From the NCBI GenBank assembly GCA_002245135.1, contig NGBS01000292.1, forward strand, positions 186,001 to 250,000: a DNA stretch of 64,000 nucleotides, read 5' to 3'. Position numbers and translations under genes: made by a program. The notes under the pieces are model-generated. The model worked only from the letters and a program-made list of their open reading frames with translations. It did not search any database and was not told the DNA's origin. Of this stretch, positions 36,801 to 49,658 are shown piece by piece (the stretch's first letter is position 1; each line of letters opens with the position of its first letter). Source of the DNA: Proteromonas lacertae. Lineage: Eukaryota; Sar; Bigyra; Opalinata; Proteromonadidae.

Positions 36801-37781
36801 ATCCAACAACACCAAATCCAACAACATCAAGTCCAACACTTAAACCAACAACTTTAAAACCAACATCAAGTCCAACAACATCAAGTCCAACAACATTAAA
36901 CCAACAACATCAAGTCCAACAACATCAAGTCCAACAACACTTAAACCAACGACACTTAAACCAACAACTTTAAAACCAACAACACTTAAAAACCAACAAC
37001 TTTAAAACCAACAACTCCTAATCCAACAGTTAATCCAACACTAAATCCAAGTACAAACAGTCCATCAATAACTGAATCTCCAACTACACCAGAAATAACT
37101 ACAATAAAACCAACAGCAATTATTCCAACAACACCAAAACCAATCGAAATAATTGATATTGAAATAAGAATTTCCAATATTACTAACATTAATTCACTTG
37201 AATTTAATGAGAATGATAAAATCATAATAAAAGATTCAATAATCAAAATCTACAAAACCGAAGGAATATTATTAGAAAGAGATGATATTGAAGTAATAAG
37301 TAATAATCCTACATTATTATTGCGAGGATTAGAAAATGAAATGAAGATAGAAGTAATTATAACAGTACCAAAAGGATCTACCAAAAATGAAACAAAAAGT
37401 GTAGCTGAAAATCTAATGTATTCTAACATACTAAATGAAGAAATCAAAACACAATCTGATAAATTTGAAGATACAATACTCAAAGATGTAGATATTAAAG
37501 TAATAAGTGTAAATGATAAAACAGTATATCCAACCAATCCAAATGATGGTGATAATAAAGATGATAGTAATGATGGTTTATCAACAGTAATGTTAATAGC
37601 AATAATAGGCGGAGGAGTTGTGGTAGTGATTATATTGATAGTAATAATTGTTGGATGTATGTTATGTAGATGTAGAAAAGTTAAATCTCATCCATCAAAA
37701 TCTAAATCAAAACCAACCGAACCAAAAACAGTTGAAAAAGGAGTAAATCGACCACCACCACCACCAATAAGAAGTAATTGA
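30807..37781 (+). CDS. giant surface metalloprotease (metzincin, M11-like) with repeated binding modules
   Basis: About 2,300 codons. A signal peptide starts at MFIFLWLIYSLLFWGVSPAS. The catalytic motif HEVGHNMGFDHAGG near residue 260 fits HExxHxxGxxH zinc metzincins such as gametolysin (M11), with a possible Met-turn DDMATYM downstream. Beta-rich domains follow to about 33500. Two galactose-binding-like modules plus a Cys module (CKRMGEFPSAFGNSEVRVGC) are present as near-identical copies from about 34346 to 36650. A Thr/Pro-rich stalk (36650-37140), a membrane-proximal domain, one transmembrane helix (GGGVVVVIILIVIIVGC) and a Pro-rich tail ending TGA 37781 complete it. The frame shifts near 33725, 34788 and 36310 and several times in the stalk. 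Copy comparison shows that at least one shift is a single-base difference. The role may be adhesion and proteolysis at the cell surface. Confidence 0.7.
34346..36650 (+). repeat. tandem near-identical duplication, unit 1149-1150 bp
   Basis: Copy A starts near 34346 and copy B near 35496; matching bases are 1150 apart (for example 34371 and 35521). Long stretches are identical. Copy A has one extra base near 34787 (CATAGTAGTTAAAC against CATAGTGTTAAAC), so the true unit is 1149 bp, 383 codons, in frame. A small cluster of differences lies near 36308-36345 in copy B. The unit encodes two galactose-binding-like folds and one Cys module. The duplication is either very recent, kept alike by gene conversion, or partly an assembly effect. 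Confidence 0.85.
36650..37140 (+). repeat. Thr/Pro-rich stalk minisatellite
   Basis: Degenerate repeats of CCAACAACA, TCAAGTCCAACAAC and CTTAAACCAACAACT encode PTT, SSPTT and LKPTT units. A block around 36744-36797 recurs near 36923-36975, offset about 179 bp. The frame changes several times, so exact length is not reliable. Confidence 0.7.
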
Positions 37782-37923
37782 AAAATACAATCCATATTGA
37801 TTTATACTAGATTTTCTTCTTTGTAGTTTTAATAATGTTATTTTACATTTATGATTAACTAAATTTCAAAACAATTCTAACCAATATTATTATTTATTTT
37901 ATTTTATTTATTTATTATTATAA

Positions 37924-40900
37924 TTAATGAGATCCATTCATTCTACTTGGGGGTCTTAAAGGAATTTCTAAATTACTATCTTCTAATTCACTTCTCAAAC
38001 CACTATTCATTTCAGGATATTCTTTTACTAATTCATTCAAACAATACAATATATTATCATTTCCATCTTTCATTTCTACACTTCGAATGGCTTTTTCTGC
38101 GATTGTTTCTTCATCAGCACTATTTCCACATGTTCTACGATAAAATACACTTTGGCTTCTTACTTTTCTATTCAATTCACTCATTTTACCTTCTTTTTCG
38201 TGTATTTCTACATCTAAACTGCTATTAATCTCTTCTTTTCGTTTATAATCATTCACATTCTCTTCATTTTCATTCTCCAAGTTACTTAATCTTGTTTTAT
38301 CTTCACTTAAATCATTGTGGATTCTTTGTAATTCTTTCTGTCGTTTGAATAATACATCACTAGCTGTTACTAATTTATCCCTCAAATTTTTCACACCCAT
38401 TGCATCACTACTATTTCTATCAACAACAGCAAATCCTTCACGATATTCAGTATTCTGTTTATTCAAATGTTTCAAAGTGGCTTGTAAGGCTCGAATCTCT
38501 TTTTCAGCAACTCTAATATTATGATCTAATTCATCACCTTTTCGTTGTAATTCTTCACGTTTTTGTGCTGCTTTTATTACATAATAAGCTTGACTTTGTG
38601 GACCTTCATCTCCATAAGGAGCCATAGCTGATAGTGTATCATATTTTGCCTTTAAAGTATCTAATTTTATTGATCTTTCTGCTAATTCTACTGATATTTT
38701 GTGTCTTTCTTCTTCTAATACTTTCTTCTCAGCTTCTTGTGTGTCTAAATGTACTTGAATTTCTTTCTTTCTTTGTTCCATTGAGAGAGCCAATTGTTCT
38801 TTACGATTTTCTAATCCGAAGACTTGATTGGCTCTTTCGTCTAATTGATCTCGAAGTTTCTTTACTTCTAATTCCAATAAGTCATGTTGAACTACTAAAT
38901 CATCTTTATTACTTGATAATTTCTTTAATTCCTATTTTAATAATATAATATATATAATAATATATACAATTTCTGCTGTTGAAATTTGTAATTTTTTCTC
39001 TTTTATAGCATTTTCACCTTTTATTTTCTCTTCATTCAAATCTTGTAGTCTTCTATTCGCTTTATTCATTTCCATATGTAATCTTTTCACTTGTCCATCT
39101 AATATCTTCTTCTCACTCATTCTATTATATAAATTTTCTTCTAATTGTGCTATTCTTTTCTTTAATTCAGCTTTCTCTTCATCACTTCTTACACCTTGAG
39201 CTCTTGCTACTTTTCTTTCCATTTGTTGTATTTGGAATTCAGCATTATAGATTAATTCTTGTTGTTTCAAACTCTCTTGATCCAATTTATGTATTTGTAC
39301 AGTCATATGCTTGTTAGAAGCTTCTGTACCAGCTATTTCACTAATTAAATTAGCTTCTTTTTGTCTTAATTCAAATAATTTTTGACTTTCATTAAATTGT
39401 TTTTGTTTCATTAATTCTAATTGTTTTGTAATTCTTTCTAAAGCATATTCTCTATCTTGAAGTGTTTTTTCTGCTTTGGCTGCTACTTCTTCAGCTGTCA
39501 TTGTACTTTTAACTTCCTTTTCATATTGAGCTTGTTCTTTTTGGAATCTACTTCTACTATTAATCATTCTTGCTTTTTTTTCTTCCAATTCCTGTAACAG
39601 ATTTTGCACCTTTGTCTTTTGATATGTTAATTCAGAAGCTGTCTTTGCTAGTTCATTGTGCGTAACTTCAACTTGATCTTTAAATAATTGTAAATTATTA
39701 GTAATTTCAGCCCAATTCACTCTCATTTCAGCAATTTGTCTTTCTTTCAATGTAATTTCTCCTTGCACTTTAGCATTATTCTTTAATTCTTCATCTAACA
39801 TCTTATTATGCTCTTTTACTAACTGTTTCTTTTCATTGGTGGCTTGAACGAGGTTTGCGAATTCCATACCAACTCTATTAATATCATCATCTCTTCGTTT
39901 CATTGTATCAACTGCATCAGTCCATTGACGAATCAAATTCTGTCTTTCTTTATGTAAATTTCTAAATTCTTCAGCTGTTTTATCTAATTCAATTTGTTTT
40001 GATTGAGTTTCTGTAATTGCATCATCTAATATTTTATGAGCCTCTTGTACTGCAACAGTTACTTTTTCAACTTCAATTAATAAATTATGTAATTTAGCAT
40101 CATCAACATGTTCATATTTACTCAATGCATTATGATCTTCTTCCTTTTGTTTTGCAGCTAATGCCCATTCTTCTAATTCTTCCTGGTTCATATTCATTTG
40201 TGCTCTAAATTGATCCATTTGGTTATTACCTTGGAAAATACTATTTTGAATAATATTGGATCTATCTTGGATATCTTCTAATTCTCTCTTCATTTGAGTT
40301 AATTCTTGTCGAATTCTTCCTCTTTCTCTTTCAGCTATTTGTCGTAAATGATCTTCAGTTTCCATCTCCTTTTGCTTGGCATTGTACAAACTTTGTGTAT
40401 TTTCTATTTCATTTTGTACATTCTTCAAATGTTCTTTGATCACTTGTACTCTTTCAGCATGTTCTGCGACTGTATTTAATAACGCTTCTAATTTTGCTTC
40501 TTTCTTTTCTACATCCGCTTGTAATTCTCTGTTTTCTCTATTTGCGAATATTGGTAATTCATCATCTTCTTCCTCTTCTTCTTCTTCCTCATCTTCATTG
40601 TTGTTATTGTCATCATCATCACCATCATTATTGTTATTTTCATCATCTTCAGCTGCTGATGCCCAATGTGTATGAGGTATTGCTGGAGGTGGATCTTCTT
40701 CTTCTTCATCATCATCATTATTATTATTATTTCCATCATTTTCATATTCATAATTGTAATTATTTCCATCATTATTATTGTAATCTTCTGATTCTGATGG
40801 CATATCTGGTAAGAGATCAGGATCTAATTGTTTTGCAGGTGGATAATCTTCACCTTGATTCTCTTCTTCATTTCCATATTCTAGCTGTTGTTGTTCTTCT

Positions 40901-41328
40901 TGTTCAGCTTCTCCTTCACCCTCTTGTTCTGGTTGTAGTTCACCTTCTGGCTCAGGATCTCCTTCTTGTTGAGGTGGTGTTGTTGGATTACTTTGATTAT
41001 CATCTTGTGGTGGAGTTCCTGGAGGTGGTGATTGTGAAGGAGGTTCATCTGAATTAATATTGGGAATATCATCTTCATTTATATCTTGTGGTGGTTCTGT
41101 TTCTATATTTTCACCATCTTCATTACCAGCATTATCTGGTTCTGGTTCTGGTGGTGGAGATGTTGGATTACTTAAATCAACATTCTCATCTATATTATTA
41201 TCTTCTGGTGGAGGTGTATTAGTATTTGGTTGATCTTGAGTATTATCTGGTTGGGGTTCAATTGGTTCGTCAACTGGTTCATCATTAGTATTGTTGTCTG
41301 CATTATTGGGATCTTCTGAAGGATCCAT
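37924..41328 (-). CDS. CCDC39: CCDC39/FAP59 axonemal ruler protein
   Basis: With CCDC40, CCDC39 forms the molecular ruler that sets the 96-nm repeat of motile cilia and anchors inner dynein arms and the nexin-dynein regulatory complex. One 36-nt intron (38932-38967) splits the gene, giving about 1,122 residues from ATG 41328. Diagnostic segments include DELPIFANRENRELQ, QSLYNAKQKEMETEDHLRQI, LDKTAEEFRNLHKERQNLI, EGPQSQAYYVIKAAQKREEL and GDELDHNIRVAEKEIRALQ, all close to animal CCDC39. The protein is almost wholly coiled coil. It has an added acidic N-terminus of about 260 residues rich in Pro, Asp, Glu, Asn and Gln, absent from the human protein (941 residues). Its presence implies motile 9+2-type cilia. 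Confidence 0.93.
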
Positions 41329-41461
41329 ATTCAATTTAATATTTAAAAAACGACTTTATTCAAACTTCAAATCAAGCTTTGGTTTGTGAAATTTTGAAAT
41401 TTTTTGTTTTTATATCTTATATCTCTTTTATTTTTATTTATAAATCTTCAATTTTTCATCA

Positions 41462-43899
41462 ATGTCTAAAACACCAGATGTTTCAAATGCTAGTATAATT
41501 TTTATAATGATATTTAGGGAGAACACTAAATCCTTCTAAAATTAAAGCATCATCCACTGCACCATCGATTACAAAGTCTGGTAGAAAAACTAGATCACTA
41601 CATATGTCAACTAACCTACCAAGACAAGATTTACAAATCCAAGTAGCTAAAGATTATATAAAACAGCAATTAGGCTCATATACGAATCGAAGTAATATAT
41701 GGAATGATAAAATCAAGAAACTGGAAATGCCAGAGTCAGAAATAGTGGATTATACAGAAAAATTCAATTCATTTTCTAAAACTAAAGATAAATATCTTCT
41801 TAAGTGCCAAGAATTAGTATAATCTATATATTTTCATTAATTCTAATAGAAAGTGTTAAATACTGAATTACAAAGTTATGAAGAAGAATTACAAAAGCAA
41901 AATGAAATTTTAGAGAAATTAAAACAACGTAAACATGATATAATACAAAATCATCCACCTGTATTGATTTTTTTTTAGCTAATATATAATTTTCTTTATA
42001 GATATCACCAGCAGCTTCAATATTATATAAAAACAATGTATTTAATTATCAAAATCCATCAAAACCACTACAACCTACAGGATCTCAAACATCGACTACA
42101 TCAACCACATCAACATCCTCCTCTTCATCAGAGCCACAATATAATCCATTTGCAGCTACTACTCCATTCCATAACTCATTATTATCACCACAAAATACAT
42201 CAGAATCAACATCAACTGATGGATCGAATGTTTCAGAATTAAACAAAATGATATACATATCCTCATCATCTGATAATGAAAAAGACAATAATAGTAGTAA
42301 TAATAATAATGAAGAAGAAGAAGAAAATGGAGAAGAAGAGGAGGAAGAGGAAGTAGTAGAAGGAGTAAAAGAAACAACATTAGAAGAAGTAGAAGAATTT
42401 ATCAATTCAGAACCAAAGAAGACTCCCAAAGTAAAGAATCAATATTTATTTGATGATAATGATATATTCAATTCATCAAGAGAATCAACACCAGCTCATT
42501 CCAAACATAATACACCTAAACCTTGTACTAGTGTAAAGATGCCAACTAAATCACCCATTTTACTAAACAATATTATTAATAAACAAAAAGAAAAAGATAA
42601 AAAAGATGTTGAAGAAGATGAAGATGAAATTATTGATAATAATAATAATGATGAATGTGAAGAAATAATTGAACCACCAAAACCACCAACACATACAAAA
42701 CAAAAACAAAAACAAAGAATAGATAATAATAATAATAATAATAAATTATTCAAATCACCAATCAAAATAAAACAACAACAACAACAACCAAAAAAGTCAT
42801 CATCATCATCATCATCATCAATAACTACAATATCAACAACAGCTACAACTAGAACTAATAATAATAATAATAATGAAATAGATTTAGATTTAATAGAATC
42901 AATAGTAATCTCTGAAAATCTCAATGTTAAAGTAAGTAACGAAGTTCTAGGTGAAGGAGCTTTTGGTAGAGTTTATTTAGGTTTTAATACTGATACTGGT
43001 GTACAAGTTGCAGTAAAAGAAATGAAATTAAATGATTTAAAAAATATGAATAAAACAGCAAATACATTAAGAAAGGAGATAAAATTAATGCAACAATTAG
43101 CACATCCAAATATTGTACAATATTATGGAACAATATTAATACAAAACAGTAAAGGACTACAGATTATAATGGAATATATGTCAGGCAAATCAGTAGCAAA
43201 TGTATTGAAATTATATGGTAAATTGAAGGAGAATGTAGTAAAGAAATATTTGAAGGATATATTGAATGGTTTGATCTATTTACATGAGAATCATGTCATT
43301 CATAGAGATATAAAAGGTGCAAATATATTGTTAAATGAAAGAGGTAATGCGAAGTTGGGTGATTTTGGATGTTCAACACAAGTATATATATAAATATATA
43401 TAAATGTTTTTCTTCACTCATTTTTATCTTCTTTTTTTTTCTCTTTTATTATATTATATTATTAATAGTTTTCTGGTATGCAATCATATGCTAGTAGAGA
43501 GATGCTTGGGACTGTTCCTTGGATGGCTCCTGAAGTTATAAGACAAGAAGAAAGAATAGGAAGAAAAAGTGATATTTGGTCATTGGGATGTACAGTTATT
43601 GAGATGTTCAGTGGTATACATCCTTGGTATACATATTCTAATGCTATTCAATTAATAAGACATGTATATATTATTATTATTTGAGATAAATCAATTATTT
43701 TATGAATTATAGATTGGAGAAGCAAATGATGTGCCTCAACTACCTCCTGATATAGATATTAGTGAGAATGCTATTGATTTTCTAAATAAATGTGTGACGA
43801 TTGTATATTTTATTAAATTATAATCTGTAATTCATTTAGAATCCTGATAATCGTTTATGTGCCAAAGATTTAATTAATCATCCATTTTTAATAATGTAA
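41462..43899 (+). CDS. MEKK/STE11-type MAP3K
   Basis: The start MSKTPDVSNA is followed by a 25-nt intron (41493-41517), the shortest clear one here. The N-terminal half has a short coiled coil, then long Ser-, Asn- and acidic runs. The kinase domain starts near 42935 with EVLGEGAFGRVYLGF. The ATP-site Lys is in VAVKEMKL, the catalytic loop is HRDIKGANILL, the Mg loop is GDFGCSTQ and the activation segment ends MLGTVPWMAPEVI. HRDIKGANIL and WMAPEVI are hallmarks of STE11/MEKK kinases. Three more introns near 43383-43467, 43662-43712 and 43800-43838 lead to NPDNRLCAKDLINHPFLIM and TAA at 43897. It should sit at the top of a MAP kinase cascade. Confidence 0.85.
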
Positions 43900-43987
43900 T
43901 ATAGTTTATAATGTATATTTTGTTTTTTTGTCTAAAAAATATATTCGTTTCAATTGTCGTTATTGGAATAGTTGAGATTGCGAGTCA

Positions 43988-46025
43988 ATGGGATCAGGTG
44001 CAAGTGCAGCACATACTATTCCTGGATTTACAGGATATTCTGGATTTAATTATGGAGAGTTGTCTGATAATGCTGCTAGAATTCTATATCCTAAACATAA
44101 CCAAGAATCAAAGATAGAAGTATATTCTAAAAATAACGTGCTAGATTTCTATAACTTGTAAAGATTTGATAAGTAAAGAAAAACACATTAATCCGTTTAC
44201 TGTTGTATATGATAAAGATAGAGAAGTGTGGAGAGAAATAGGACGGACAGAAATTATGTTGGAAAATAAAAAGTATAGATACTATTGGTTTTACTCATTT
44301 TAGTCCATCCTTTACTCGTCATTTCCCATATATATATTGTTTCAATAAAGTTCAATTTCTAAAATTCGATGTATATACTGTTGATTCAAAAAATCAAGAA
44401 GATCAAGAATATACAAATTTAACAAAACAGAAATTCCTAGGAACAGCAGAAATAGTATTACCATCTTTAATTGCATCACATACAAAATCACAATCAACTG
44501 CGTTAATAAATAATAATAAGTCTTGTGGATCAATTACAGTATTTAGATGATAAAAAATATATATAATAATAGATCGAAGTAGAAGAAATGGCGGATCAAA
44601 ATGCAGATTGTCATTTTGAATTCATTCTACATACAGAAAAAGAAGGTCATTTATATTTTCAAATCAATCGAAAACATAATGATGGAAATGATGATGCTTG
44701 TTATAGATCTGAAATAAATGAAGTTGTGAATAATTTAATCGCATTTAATCCAGTGGATATTAGTATTCAAGCATTATGTAACGCTGATAAAATGAGGGGA
44801 TTAATATTTCGGCTATTTGAATGGAAAGATAAAGGAGAAACTGAAGAAATTGGATGGGTTGAAGTATTCTCATTATTTTTATAATTTTTATATTTTTTAG
44901 ACTAATGTTTTATCACTGCAAAGTCAACCAGCTTTATTCTTTTTAAGTGATACTTCTGAACAAGTAGGAAAATTAGATATATCTGTATGTGAAATAGTAG
45001 AAAAACCAACATTTTTACAAGTATATGAAGTGTGGTTATGAAATGAATTTTATGGTTGGAATTAATTTCAATAGTGGAAAACCAAGAGATCCATCCAGTT
45101 TACACTATTTAAATCCAAACGGTCAACCAAATCAATATGAATTTGCAATAAGAGCAGCAGGTAAAGTATTAGAATATTATGATTCAGATCAAGAATTTCC
45201 AGTGTATGGATTTGGTGGATGTATTTGTGGTTTAGGTTCACATTTATTTCCACTAACACTTATTAATAATCCTGTAGTAAAAGGTGTAAATGGAATATTG
45301 GAAGCTTATAAGAAAGCAATTCCTGAATTGGAAATAGTAGGTGATACTGTATTTCAACCTATTGTTTATACAGCTGCTCAATTGGCAAATGAATATAAGC
45401 AAATGAATAATGGTAAATATTTAGTATTAATGATAATAACTGATGGTACAATAATTGATATAGAAGAAACAATTCATGAAATAGTAAATGCAAGTGTTTT
45501 GCCATTATCAATAATACTTGTTGGAATTGGAAGTGCTGATTTTGGAAATATGGTAAGATTAGATGGAGATGAAGAGAAATTGAAAAGTAATGGAATTGAG
45601 TGTAAAAGAGATATAGTTCAATTTGTATCAATGAGAGAATATTTGAATAAAGATCCGTTTCAATTGACAAAATCATTGTTGGAGGAATTACCAAATCAGT
45701 TTATATCTTATATGTCAATGAATAATATTTTACCAACAGCTGTGATTAATAAAGGAAGTGTAAATCCAATGAAATTTAGTAATAATCAAAATGTAGATGA
45801 GAATAATACTTTAATGAAAGAAATATGTGGAAATGTAGAAGAAGAATCTAAAAATGAAAATGAATCAATACTTAGACCAAACTTTGTAAACACTAATAAT
45901 AATAGTATAAACAATATAACCCCAAATATGAATGCTATTTTAAGTCCATCCAATTCAGCTCCAAGTATTCAGCAAATATCTTCTCCACAACATCCATCAC
46001 AACAACCACAATCATCTCCTTTTAT

Positions 46026-46059
<34 letters not shown>

Positions 46060-46506
46060 CTATTACAAACACCTCCACCTCAGTATTATCAACAAAATCA
46101 GCCATATTATCCACAACCACCTCCACAACCACAATATCAACAACAACAACAACAACAACAACCCTATTATCCTATACAACCTCCACAACAACCACAAATG
46201 ATGTTCCAACCTCCAAATCAATATATCCCTCAACCAAGATATTATCCTCAACAATCTCCACCACAAACACCACAGTTTTATATGCAACAACCACCCAGAA
46301 CACCACAGATGATGCAACAAATACCAAGAACTGCTCAAATGGTTCTACAGCCAAGAACACCTTATTATTCACCTCAACAGAATATGCCAAGATATAGTCA
46401 ACCACTTCAACAACCATATCAACCTCCTAATACACCAAGACCTATAACAATGAATTTCCCTCCTCTACAAATATTATCAAAAGGTGGTTTTGTTCCTCCT
46501 TGGTAA
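43988..46506 (+). CDS. copine (two C2 domains plus vWA) with Gln/Pro-rich tail
   Basis: Copines are membrane-associated signalling proteins. The start MGSGASAAHTIPGF fits an N-myristoylation signal (MGxxxS). Introns near 44119-44143, 44269-44299, 44538-44572 and 44865-44900 are spliced in frame. C2A spans SITCKDLISKEKHINPF to the first intron after GTAEIVLPSL; C2B includes SEINEVVNNLIAFNP, LCNADK and EEIGWVE. The copine vWA domain runs MNFMVGINFNSGKPRDPSSL, VYGFGGCICG, GVNGILEAYKKA and FQPIVYTAAQLA. One extra G near 45021 breaks the frame between PTFLQ and YMKCGYE. The usual calcium-binding Asp residues of both C2 domains are largely absent. A Gln/Pro-rich tail of about 200 residues ends at TAA 46506. 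Confidence 0.85.
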
Positions 46507-46712
46507 TGATTAAATAAACAATAAATAGATGAATAATAATAGAAAATATCATAATAACGAAATTATTTACTTGTTTTTTAATCAATAAATAATAATCAAC
46601 ATTCTTTTCTATCTTTTTTTTTCTTTTTCTCTCTCTTAAAACAAGAATAATAATAATAAAATATTAACTATTATAAGATTTGATTCAAATAAATAAAATA
46701 TTATTGTTTAAT

Positions 46713-49658
46713 TTAAAAACCTTCAATCCATACATTCTCTCTTCCTCTTTGATCTACAGTTGCTGCTAAGATTTCAGCTTCAGAAAGTGAATTAAATGCT
46801 TCACAACATCTATCAATATATGACTGAGATGGAACATAGGGTGGTTTTACTTGATGTTTCAACAATGCTCCAAAATCCATATTATTCAACCATTTATGTT
46901 GTCTAATTTCACCAGTACCTTCTTTCATACATCCTAATCTCTGTCTTGGCTTTACTTTCAATATTGCTCTTATAAAATCAGTAGATTCAGGTGAAAAATG
47001 AAGTGGATAGGTGACTCTGCCTTTTATAATCTTAGCAATTTGTTCACTTTGTCCTCCTTCTCTAGTTAATTCAAATGGAGTTTCACCATTTAAGAATTCA
47101 TAAACTAATACTCCATAAGCCCATATATCACAAGGTATACCATGTCCTTTGTTCAACCATACTTCAGGAGCCATATAATCAGGTGTACCACATAAACTAT
47201 AAGTTCTATCTACAATCTGTTTGGCATTTCCAAAATCTGCAATTTTTACATAGCCAGAAGCACATAATAATACATTCTCAGGTTTTAAATCTCTGTATAC
47301 TATCTTTTTACCATGTAAATGTTCTAAACCTAATAATATCACTGATGAGAAGAATTTTGCTTCATTCTCAACAAATCTTCCATTTCTACGATGTAACATC
47401 AATGTTCTTAAATCACCAGCTTCTACAAACTCTTGTAACATGTAAACATAAAAATCATCTTGAAAAGTGGTAATCATCTTTACTAAAAATGGATGATTCA
47501 TTTGTGACATTAAATTCTTCTCATTTATAACATTTTGACGTGAACTAGCTGTTTGTAATTTAGTTTTACTTACTGCTTTCAATGCAAACACACTATTTGA
47601 TCCTTTAGGTTGAACTTTCTTCACTAAAGCAAATCCACCCAAGCCTAGAACTCCCATCACTTTCATATCTTCTAATTTGTACAATAATGGCTGAATAATT
47701 TCTTCAAATTCTTTAGCTGGTAAAACTAAGCATTTTACTACACCACTGGATATATATTTCTTCTTCTGTGGTTCAGCACTAACAATTGCTTGTTCACCAA
47801 AATAACTTCCTTTTTCTAACTTTATACTATCACCATTCTTATCTTCTACGATTACATTACCTTCTTCAATGATGAAGAATGAGGATGGTTGATCTCCAAT
47901 ATTCAATATTACATCTTTATCATTATAAAGCATTGCTTTTGAATGTTCAACTAATAATTCTTGACCAACTGGTGGTAGTTTCATAGCACCAAAGAAATTC
48001 AAAGAATTGACAAAATCTTCCATTTTCTTTCTTTCTAATAAGTCTTCCATTGGGCCTAAATGTTGTATAAATGCATCTCTTGAGATTGATAACACTGTTA
48101 CACTACCAACTGCTTTGATACTTGCACTTCTTGGCTCTTCTTTCATTAAAGCTCTTTCACCAAAATGATCATTACCAAACATATGTCTTAATTCGATTTC
48201 TTTATCATTTTCAGTTTTATAACAAATCACTTCTCCTTTTTGAATAATATAAAATTTATCTCCAATATCACCTTCTCTAAATATAATATCACCATCTTCA
48301 AACTTTTCAATTTCTAATGAATCTACAATCTGTTCTCGTTCTTCTGGTTTTAATACTGCTAATATTGCTGCAGAATCAATAAATCTTCTCTTCATATTGT
48401 GGTTCAATACATTCTCTAAGCTACCTAATATTTGATCAAATGCCTCTCTTCTTAACACCCAGCATTCAGTCTTACCATAACTCACTACATCTATAGTACG
48501 AGGTATATCGTGTAATAAAGCAATTTCACCAAAGTAATCATTGTCATGAAGTCTACGAATTTCTGTTCTTCCTGGTGCTGCTTGAAACTATTAAATAGAA
48601 ATAATAAGAAATAAAAATAAAATTATATATTATATATTATACTGCTTGTTGTATATGTTCCATCGCTTGTTGAGTAGCTGAATTATTATTATTTGCATTT
48701 GTATTTACATTACTATTGCTATTATTAACTGTTTCTTTTGGTCCAATTATATCCTCTTCACCACCATAACATATAGCTACACCGCTCTTTATAATATAAA
48801 ACTTAGTACCTTGTTCACCTTTCTTGATTATATATTCACCATCTTTATATTCTACTACTTGTAACATTTGAACCAATGAGCTCAATTGTTCTTCAGTTAA
48901 ATTACTTAATAATGGAACTTCCTTTAATAAGGAAATGGTTTTTTCAACTTGTCCACTTTCTGTTTTGTAGTTTTCTGCTTCGAAATCTTTACCATTGATC
49001 ATCCACACTTCAACATCTGTTTGCGCCATTACTTGGATTTTAGATGGTCCAGGATGGAATAAACTTACTATTTACATTATATATATCACTATAATATATT
49101 TATACAATCACCATAAGTATCTCCTTGACTCATTACCGATTTATTACCATTAAGGTCAGTTATTTCTAATTCACCACTCTCTACTACTACAAAATGTACA
49201 GCATTTTCATCCTTCTTTATTAGATATGTATCTTTACTGAATTTTCTTAAATACATATTACGACATAATGCAGTCTTTTGGTTCATTTCAAATTGACCTA
49301 ATACTTCACTATCTTGTATTGCTTTCCATATACGCTCTTCTTGAGCTTCAGATTTTGTTGTGTTCTTTTCTGTAGTATTATCTTCAGTTGAATCTCTAAT
49401 TAAAAATAAATGTATCATATTTAAAGTATATACTCAAGTTGACCAGGTCTAATTAAATTTACTTTACGTTTTTGATCAACAGGCGATTGAGTCCTTGCTG
49501 GAGTATTATCACTTTTATTATCTGATTGATTTAACTGGTTTTGACCAGCCACCTTTAACATTCATGTTATCTTTTTGATTATTATTATGTGAATCTTTGA
49601 CATTCAAAGATTCATTATCTGCTGCCACTTTAGAAGACTTAGACCCTCCACAACCCAT
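46713..49658 (-). CDS. PKG: cGMP-dependent protein kinase with four cyclic-nucleotide domains
   Basis: The N-terminus MGCGGSKSSK predicts myristoylation and palmitoylation. Four cyclic-nucleotide-binding domains follow. Phosphate-binding cassettes include FGEIALLHDIPRT (domain 2) and FGERALMKEEPRSAS (domain 3); domains 1 and 4 are weaker, with domain 4 reading FGEQAIVSAEPQKKK. The AGC kinase has GLGGFALVKKV, VYRDLKPENVLL, ADFGNAKQ and CGTPDYMAPEVW and ends WIEGF. Four domains before the kinase match the apicomplexan/ciliate PKG layout, not the two of animals. Short introns lie near 48590-48640, 49070-49120 and 49396-49437. Joining MGCGGSK to the rest needs either a 50-nt intron ending AAAG or a one-base change near 49555. 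cAMP rather than cGMP cannot be excluded. Confidence 0.85.

Noticed and set aside
36650-37140. Repeat array considered as CRISPR-like or satellite
   Set aside because: The repeats are degenerate, lack regular spacers and encode a Thr/Pro stalk within a protein.
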